This document shows, piece after piece, positions 12,184 through 16,525 of a stretch of DNA of 16,525 nt. The DNA lies in the NCBI GenBank assembly GCA_002373375.1, contig DFLE01000042.1, positions 1 through 16,525 on the forward strand, read 5' to 3'. The notes beneath the pieces are model-generated. The model saw only the letters and a list, made by a program, of their open reading frames with translations, was not told the origin of the DNA and did no database searches. The stretch is from Prevotellaceae bacterium UBA3627 (GTDB taxonomy: Bacteria; Bacteroidota; Bacteroidia; Bacteroidales; Bacteroidaceae). The translations under genes were made by a program, and so were the position numbers. Position 1 is the stretch's first letter, and every line of letters begins with the position of its first letter.

Positions 12184-15168
12184 ATGGCAAAGATGGTGAA
12201 TGAACTTAACCTGCGTGATGTGTCGTTTCTAAACCTTATGCAACGACGCATCTTCAACGTGCTGATAGTGGCAAATCCATACGACGCGTTCATGCTTGAG
12301 GATGACGGGCGCGTGGATGAGAAGATATTCTCTGAGTATATGCAACTGGGATTGCGCTATCCGCCGGTGTTCAAGCAGGTGTCAACAATAGACGAGGCTG
12401 CCGCCACGCTCAGCGGCACACAGTATGACCTCGTTATATGTATGCCGGGTAATGCCGACAATGACGCTTTTGACGTGGCGCGCGCCGTGAAGTCAATGTC
12501 GCCGGACATACCATGCGTGGTACTGACGCCGTTCTCACACGGTATAAGCCGACGTATGCAAGACCTTGACCTGAGTATTTTTGACTATATCTTCTGTTGG
12601 CTGGGCAACACGGAACTGATACTCTCTATCATAAAACTGATAGAGGACAAGATGAACGTGGATAATGACACGCGCGAGGCTGACGTGAAGTGTGTGTTGT
12701 TAGTGGAGGACAATATCAGGTTTTATTCATCCATCCTGCCCAACCTGTATAAATATATCCTTACGCAGAGCCTGAACTTTGCCACCGAGGCACTTAACTC
12801 TCAGGCGGAGATGTTGCGTATGCGTGGCAGACCGAAGGTGTTGCTCGCTCGTAGTTATGAAGAGGCATGGCAGCTTTACCAACAGTATAAGGATAATATG
12901 CTTGGCGTTATCTCTGACTGCCGCTATCCGCATAACGGGGAGACAGACCCGAAGGCGGGGCTGACTTTGCTGAAGAATGTGCGAGAGCAGGATGAGTTCT
13001 TACCGCTGATACTTGAGACATCTGAGACAGACATAGTGATTGACACCATAGGAGTGCGTGTGCTTGACAAGAACTCAAAGAAGTTCAATGTGGACCTGAA
13101 GCATATCCTTGAGGAACATTTCGGTTTCGGAGATTTCCTTTTCCGTAATCCTGATTCGGGTGAGGTGGTCGCCGTGGCACATAATCTGAGAGACCTGCAG
13201 CATCTTGTATTTGAGTTGCCTCATGATACTATGCGCTATCATGTCAGTCGTAACCATATATCACGTTGGCTTGCCGCGCGCTGCATATTCTCTGTAAGTT
13301 CGTTCCTGCGTGATATAACGTGGCATAAATACCCGGATGTTGACATGCACCGTCAGGTTATATTTGATGCCATTGTGGCTTACCGCCACATGAAGAACCT
13401 CGGCGTGGTAGCCGTGTTCAACAAAGACCGCTTTGACTCTTACTCACACTTCGCCCGTATTGGTGACGGCTCGTTGGGAGGAAAGGGTAGAGGCCTGGCA
13501 TTCCTTGACAATATAGTGAAGAAGCATACCGAGTTGCAGCAGTTCCCCGGCGCACGTGTCTATATACCTAAGACCGTGGTGCTGTGTACCGACCTCTTTG
13601 ACCAGTTCATGGACTCCAACCAGTTGTGGGAGATAGCTCTCAGTGACGCTTCAGATGAGGAAATACTGCATGCTTTTGTTGCCGCCAAGCTGCCAACGTC
13701 GCTGCTTGAGGATTTCAATACTATCATTGATGCTACGCACAAGCCGCTGGCCATACGCTCGTCATCGCTGCTTGAGGACAGTCACTATCAGCCATTCGCT
13801 GGTATATACAGCACATATATGATACCATATACCGAGGACCGTGAGCTGATGCTCCGTAATCTCGGAACTGCGATAAAGTCTGTTTATGCCTCTGTGTATT
13901 ACCATGACTCAAAGGCTTATATGACAGCCACGCAGAATGTCATAGACCAGGAGAAGATGGCTGTGGTGATACAAGAGGTGGTGGGACAGCAATATGGCAC
14001 ACATTACTATCCTAATATAAGTGGTGTGCTGCGTTCGCTGAACTATTACCCTATAGGCGAGGAGAAGCCAGAGGAAGGCATTGCTGCACTGGCTCTTGGA
14101 CTGGGTAAGTATATCGTTGACGGTGGTCAGACGCTACGAGTGTCGCCTCATCATCCTAAGCAGGTGATGCAGATGTCAGAGATGGAGATAGCTCTCAGAC
14201 AGACTCAGACGCAGTTCTATTCCATAGGTCTGCCTACAGGAAAAGAGGTGAGCGTGAATGATGGTTTCAATATAGAGAAACGAATGGTGAAAGAGGCAGA
14301 TGAGGATGGCTCTTTACAATATATAGCTTCCACCTTTGATCCCTATGATCAAGTAATAAGACCGGGGCTCTATGAGGGCGGACGTAAGGTTATATCTTTT
14401 AATGGCGTGCTTGAGCAGGAGGTGTGGCCATTGCCAGAACTGATGCAGATGACATTGCGCCTTGGTGAGGAAGAGATGCGGCGTCCGGTGGAGATAGAGA
14501 TGGCTTGTAACATCCATCCCGATAAGACGGGAGAGTTCTACTTGTTGCAGATACGCCCGATAGTGGACAGCAAGCAGGTGCTTGACGAGGACTTGCTCGC
14601 CATACCTGACGAGACTCTGTTGCTGCGCTCGCACAGCTCGTTGGGACACGGTATCATTGAGGGTGTGAAATATGTGGTGTATATCAAACTTGATGACAAT
14701 TACTCTGCATCTAACAATGACCTTGTGTCTGATGAGATAGACTCACTTAATGATAAGTTCCTTGCCAAAGGCGAGGGGTATATCTTGATAGGCCCGGGCA
14801 GGTGGGGCAGCAGTGACTCATGGCTCGGTGTACCGGTGAAGTGGCCTAACATCTCCGGGGCGAAACTGATAGTGGAAGAGATACTGCCAAGTGCATACGT
14901 GGACCCGTCACAGGGTACACACTTCTTCCAGAACCTGACATCACTCGGCGTCGGTTATTTCACTATCGATGTGTATCATGACAAAGAAACCAACCCTATA
15001 GACAAAAATCGCGAATATCAGCAGGCGGAGCTGGAGATATTAAACCGCCAGTACCTTGATTCTCTGCCTGCCGTGCACGAGACGCGATTCATACGTTGTG
15101 TGGAACTGCCACAGGCATGCACCATCAAGATGGACGGTATGAAGCAGGAGGGTGTGGTTGTAATATAA
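12184..15168 (+). CDS. Receiver-receiver-PPDK_N (PEP/pyruvate-binding ATP-grasp) protein, function unknown
   Basis: This 994-aa cytoplasmic protein is usually described as PEP/pyruvate-binding or PEP synthase-like. Residues about 22-157 resemble a receiver domain without a phosphoacceptor: Asp is replaced in YDLVICMPG (81-89). Residues about 168-310 form a second receiver with the full set: the acidic pocket in LLVEDN (172-177), phosphoacceptor D245 in VISDCRYP, T279/S280, and K296. A helical linker follows. The ATP-grasp domain begins at GDGSLGGKGRGLAFL (427-441), has IRSSSLLEDS (524-533) and ends at FYLLQIRPI (785-793). The phosphohistidine domain (no GG-SHA motif) and the PEP-binding barrel are both missing, so PEP synthesis is unlikely. 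The last 200 residues contain GPGRWGSSDSWLG (870-882) and DPSQGTHFF. ATG 12184 is chosen because it directly follows the promoter. Confidence 0.85.
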   Translation: MAKMVNELNLRDVSFLNLMQRRIFNVLIVANPYDAFMLEDDGRVDEKIFSEYMQLGLRYPPVFKQVSTIDEAAATLSGTQYDLVICMPGNADNDAFDVARAVKSMSPDIPCVVLTPFSHGISRRMQDLDLSIFDYIFCWLGNTELILSIIKLIEDKMNVDNDTREADVKCVLLVEDNIRFYSSILPNLYKYILTQSLNFATEALNSQAEMLRMRGRPKVLLARSYEEAWQLYQQYKDNMLGVISDCRYPHNGETDPKAGLTLLKNVREQDEFLPLILETSETDIVIDTIGVRVLDKNSKKFNVDLKHILEEHFGFGDFLFRNPDSGEVVAVAHNLRDLQHLVFELPHDTMRYHVSRNHISRWLAARCIFSVSSFLRDITWHKYPDVDMHRQVIFDAIVAYRHMKNLGVVAVFNKDRFDSYSHFARIGDGSLGGKGRGLAFLDNIVKKHTELQQFPGARVYIPKTVVLCTDLFDQFMDSNQLWEIALSDASDEEILHAFVAAKLPTSLLEDFNTIIDATHKPLAIRSSSLLEDSHYQPFAGIYSTYMIPYTEDRELMLRNLGTAIKSVYASVYYHDSKAYMTATQNVIDQEKMAVVIQEVVGQQYGTHYYPNISGVLRSLNYYPIGEEKPEEGIAALALGLGKYIVDGGQTLRVSPHHPKQVMQMSEMEIALRQTQTQFYSIGLPTGKEVSVNDGFNIEKRMVKEADEDGSLQYIASTFDPYDQVIRPGLYEGGRKVISFNGVLEQEVWPLPELMQMTLRLGEEEMRRPVEIEMACNIHPDKTGEFYLLQIRPIVDSKQVLDEDLLAIPDETLLLRSHSSLGHGIIEGVKYVVYIKLDDNYSASNNDLVSDEIDSLNDKFLAKGEGYILIGPGRWGSSDSWLGVPVKWPNISGAKLIVEEILPSAYVDPSQGTHFFQNLTSLGVGYFTIDVYHDKETNPIDKNREYQQAELEILNRQYLDSLPAVHETRFIRCVELPQACTIKMDGMKQEGVVVI

Positions 15169-15204
15169 TGGTAAAAAGAAAGCAGAACTAAAACTTAAAC
15201 ATAA

Positions 15205-16041
15205 ATGATAAAAGGATTTCTCTCTAAGATGTGTAGCGTTGCGGCGCTTCCATTCTTGTTATTTTCATGCAGCGTTATGGCGCAAAGTACAGACAAAAAA
15301 CTCGTGTTAAAGAACACTACAGACACTTTGTCAGAGCTAACCGTCTATCTTCCAAATGCTAAGGCGGCTACAGGCAGGGCGGTGGTGTGCTGTCCTGGTG
15401 GTGGCTATACCCATCTGGCTATGGAACATGAGGGACATAACTGGGCGGAGTATTTCAATGCTCAGGGTATAGCCCTCGTTGTGTTGAAGTATCGTATGCC
15501 GAACGGTGACCGTAACATTCCGCTCTCTGACGCTTACAGCGCTATTCGTATGGTAAGGGATAACGCCAAGGACTGGCATGTAAATCCTAATGATGTGGGT
15601 ATCATGGGTTCCAGTGCCGGTGGACACCTGGCTTCTGCTGTCTCTACACATGCGGATGAGGCAGTAAGACCAAACTTTACCATACTCTTTTACCCTGTCA
15701 TATCAATGAATGAGTATGAGACTCATAAAGGTTCTTGTGTGGGGTTCCTCGGCGACAAGCGTAATGACAAGGCTTTGCAGTGGGAGTGGAACTCGGCAAC
15801 GGCAGTAAAGCCAGGTACTCCTCCGGCAATCATACTACTTGCCAGCGATGACAATGCAGTGCCGGCACTCACAAACGGTGTGTCATATTATACAGCAATG
15901 ATAAAAGCCGGTAATAGGTGCGCACTGATGTGCTACCCTTCAGGTGGACATGGTTTCGGCTTCAAGAGCACATTCAAGTATCATGACCAGATGCTTGGCG
16001 AACTGACTCGCTGGCTTGAAACTTTGCCGTCTAAAAAGTAA
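15205..16041 (+). CDS. Secreted alpha/beta-hydrolase (BD-FAE / acetylxylan esterase-like)
   Basis: This 278-aa protein has a signal peptide with likely cleavage at VMA|QS after residue 26. A Cys in LLFSC fits the lipobox poorly, so export to the periplasm is favoured over lipidation. It has the serine-esterase fold: oxyanion loop CPGGGYTHLA (63-72), nucleophile S137 in GSSAGG, acid D216 in DDNAVP and catalytic H249 in GGHGFG. Family members act on acetyl or feruloyl esters of plant polysaccharides or on small carboxyl esters; the substrate is not visible here. It starts 36 nt after the receiver/ATP-grasp gene with no visible promoter, so the two may share a transcript. No glycan-utilisation genes (SusC/SusD, glycosidases) are nearby. 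Confidence 0.88.
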   Translation: MIKGFLSKMCSVAALPFLLFSCSVMAQSTDKKLVLKNTTDTLSELTVYLPNAKAATGRAVVCCPGGGYTHLAMEHEGHNWAEYFNAQGIALVVLKYRMPNGDRNIPLSDAYSAIRMVRDNAKDWHVNPNDVGIMGSSAGGHLASAVSTHADEAVRPNFTILFYPVISMNEYETHKGSCVGFLGDKRNDKALQWEWNSATAVKPGTPPAIILLASDDNAVPALTNGVSYYTAMIKAGNRCALMCYPSGGHGFGFKSTFKYHDQMLGELTRWLETLPSKK

Positions 16042-16062
16042 TATATACCAAATGATAAAATG

Positions 16063-16097
16063 AAAGCTATCACTTTACGTCGTAAAGTGATAGCTTT
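16063..16097. repeat. 35-bp near-perfect palindrome related to the 22-bp array
   Basis: Arms of 17 bp, AAAGCTATCACTTTACG and its exact complement, surround a single T at 16080. Positions 16061-16078 are identical to 6346-6363 in the first unit of the tandem array. It lies 22 nt after the esterase stop and may double as a transcript end, but the following T-run is only four long. Confidence 0.9.
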
Positions 16098-16203
16098 TAC
16101 GTTGTCCTTGTTTTCTTTACTTTGTTTTGCTATTCAAATATCATCGGTTTTATCAAAATTTCTCATTGTGTTGAGGGTTTGGAGCTATGGTTTTGATATT
16201 GAA

Positions 16204-16241
16204 AAAAGAGGTTGTATCTTAAAAAAGACACAACCTCTTTT
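16204..16241. terminator. Bidirectional terminator between the esterase and ilvC
   Basis: AAAAGAGGTTGT and ACAACCTCTTTT are 12-bp perfect arms with an inner TCTT/AAGA pairing. The symmetrical A/T ends provide a T-run on both strands, so it can end the esterase transcript (plus) and the ilvC transcript (minus). Confidence 0.88.
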
Positions 16242-16262
16242 GTTATATCACGAATAAGTGAA

Positions 16263-16525
16263 TTAGTTGTTCTCAGGACGCAGCTGGCGAACGGTCTCAG
16301 CTGTACGCCACATCTCAGAGTTGTGGAGAGCTGCGAGTTCCTTCTCAAGACCTACGCGGTAGTCAGGCTTAGAGTTAGCGTCGATAGAAATCTGAGCTTC
16401 GTTACCAGACTTTACAGACTCATAGAGCTGCTGTACTACAGGCTTGATAGCATCATGGAAACGTGGATACCAGTCAAGCGCACCGCGCTGAGCTGTGGTA
16501 GAGCAGTTAGCATACATCCAGTCCA
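16263..16525 (-). CDS. ilvC: Ketol-acid reductoisomerase, C-terminal end (partial)
   Basis: The last 87 codons of a gene that enters from the right edge. The visible protein reads DWMYANCSTTAQRGALDW..., then contains SIDANSKPDYR and ends MWRTAETVRQLRPENN. This matches the C-terminal knotted domain of IlvC, where SxTAxxG belongs to the active site. IlvC isomerises and reduces acetolactate or acetohydroxybutyrate with NADPH and Mg2+ in valine, leucine and isoleucine synthesis. The frame is open to the window edge, so the start and the N-terminal Rossmann domain are outside. A bidirectional hairpin follows 21 nt after the stop. Confidence 0.93.
   Translation of the reverse strand, partial: DWMYANCSTTAQRGALDWYPRFHDAIKPVVQQLYESVKSGNEAQISIDANSKPDYRVGLEKELAALHNSEMWRTAETVRQLRPENN

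Noticed and set aside
12184..15168. Calling this gene ppsA (PEP synthase)
   Set aside because: Only the N-terminal ATP-grasp part matches. The phosphohistidine motif and the PEP/pyruvate barrel needed for that reaction are missing.
16060..16257. A 65-codon plus-strand open frame starting MKAITLRRKV after the esterase
   Set aside because: It begins inside the 35-bp palindrome, runs through the bidirectional terminator, and has no promoter or family resemblance. Its first 13 or so codons are just the translated palindrome.

Overview
The window looks like chromosomal DNA of a Bacteroidales bacterium, most likely Prevotella or a close relative. Three things point there. Five complete promoters fit the Bacteroidetes pattern (a TTTG -33 box, about 20 bp, then a TAnnTTTG -7 box), one of them with a shorter 18 bp gap. 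The set bamD / omega-like subunit / DUF4293 is typical of the phylum. The spacers are filled with low-complexity A/T-rich and GGGAGGG/CCCTCCC repeats. I recognise no plasmid, phage, IS element, CRISPR array, rRNA or tRNA.

Positions 28-5133, minus strand: a tryptophan operon read trpD-trpC-trpF-trpA-trpB, without trpE or trpG inside the window. Ahead of trpD is what looks like a complete transcription attenuator: a strong promoter, an 18-codon leader peptide with three consecutive Trp codons, alternative pairing segments and a 13-bp terminator stem. Three of the spacers (trpC-trpF, trpF-trpA, trpA-trpB) hold inverted and tandem repeats, and some repeat sequence runs into the ends of trpC and trpF.

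Positions 5191-5916, minus: one DUF805 membrane protein gene with its own promoter and terminator. Positions 5917-6615 are gene-free and hold 8-bp and 22-bp tandem repeats and two terminator hairpins.

Positions 6616-9362, minus: uvrB followed by trmN (tRNA1Val A37 methyltransferase), a two-gene operon. A divergent promoter pair at 9355-9456 separates it from the plus-strand genes: bamD lipoprotein, an omega-like RNA polymerase subunit, a DUF4293 membrane protein (terminator at 11246), then a separately promoted outer membrane beta-barrel gene (terminator at 12097).

Positions 12148-16041, plus: a 994-residue protein of unusual architecture (a degenerate receiver-like domain, an intact receiver domain, a PEP-synthase-type ATP-grasp domain and a C-terminal region I cannot name, without the phosphohistidine or PEP-binding domains), followed at 36 nt by a secreted alpha/beta-hydrolase. 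A 35-bp near-perfect palindrome and a bidirectional terminator separate this from the 3' end of ilvC, which enters from the right edge on the minus strand.

The main points for a second look are the trp attenuator, the receiver/ATP-grasp protein, a repeat family shared between 6344 and 16097, and four start codons lying only 4-8 nt after a -7 box, which implies leaderless mRNAs.
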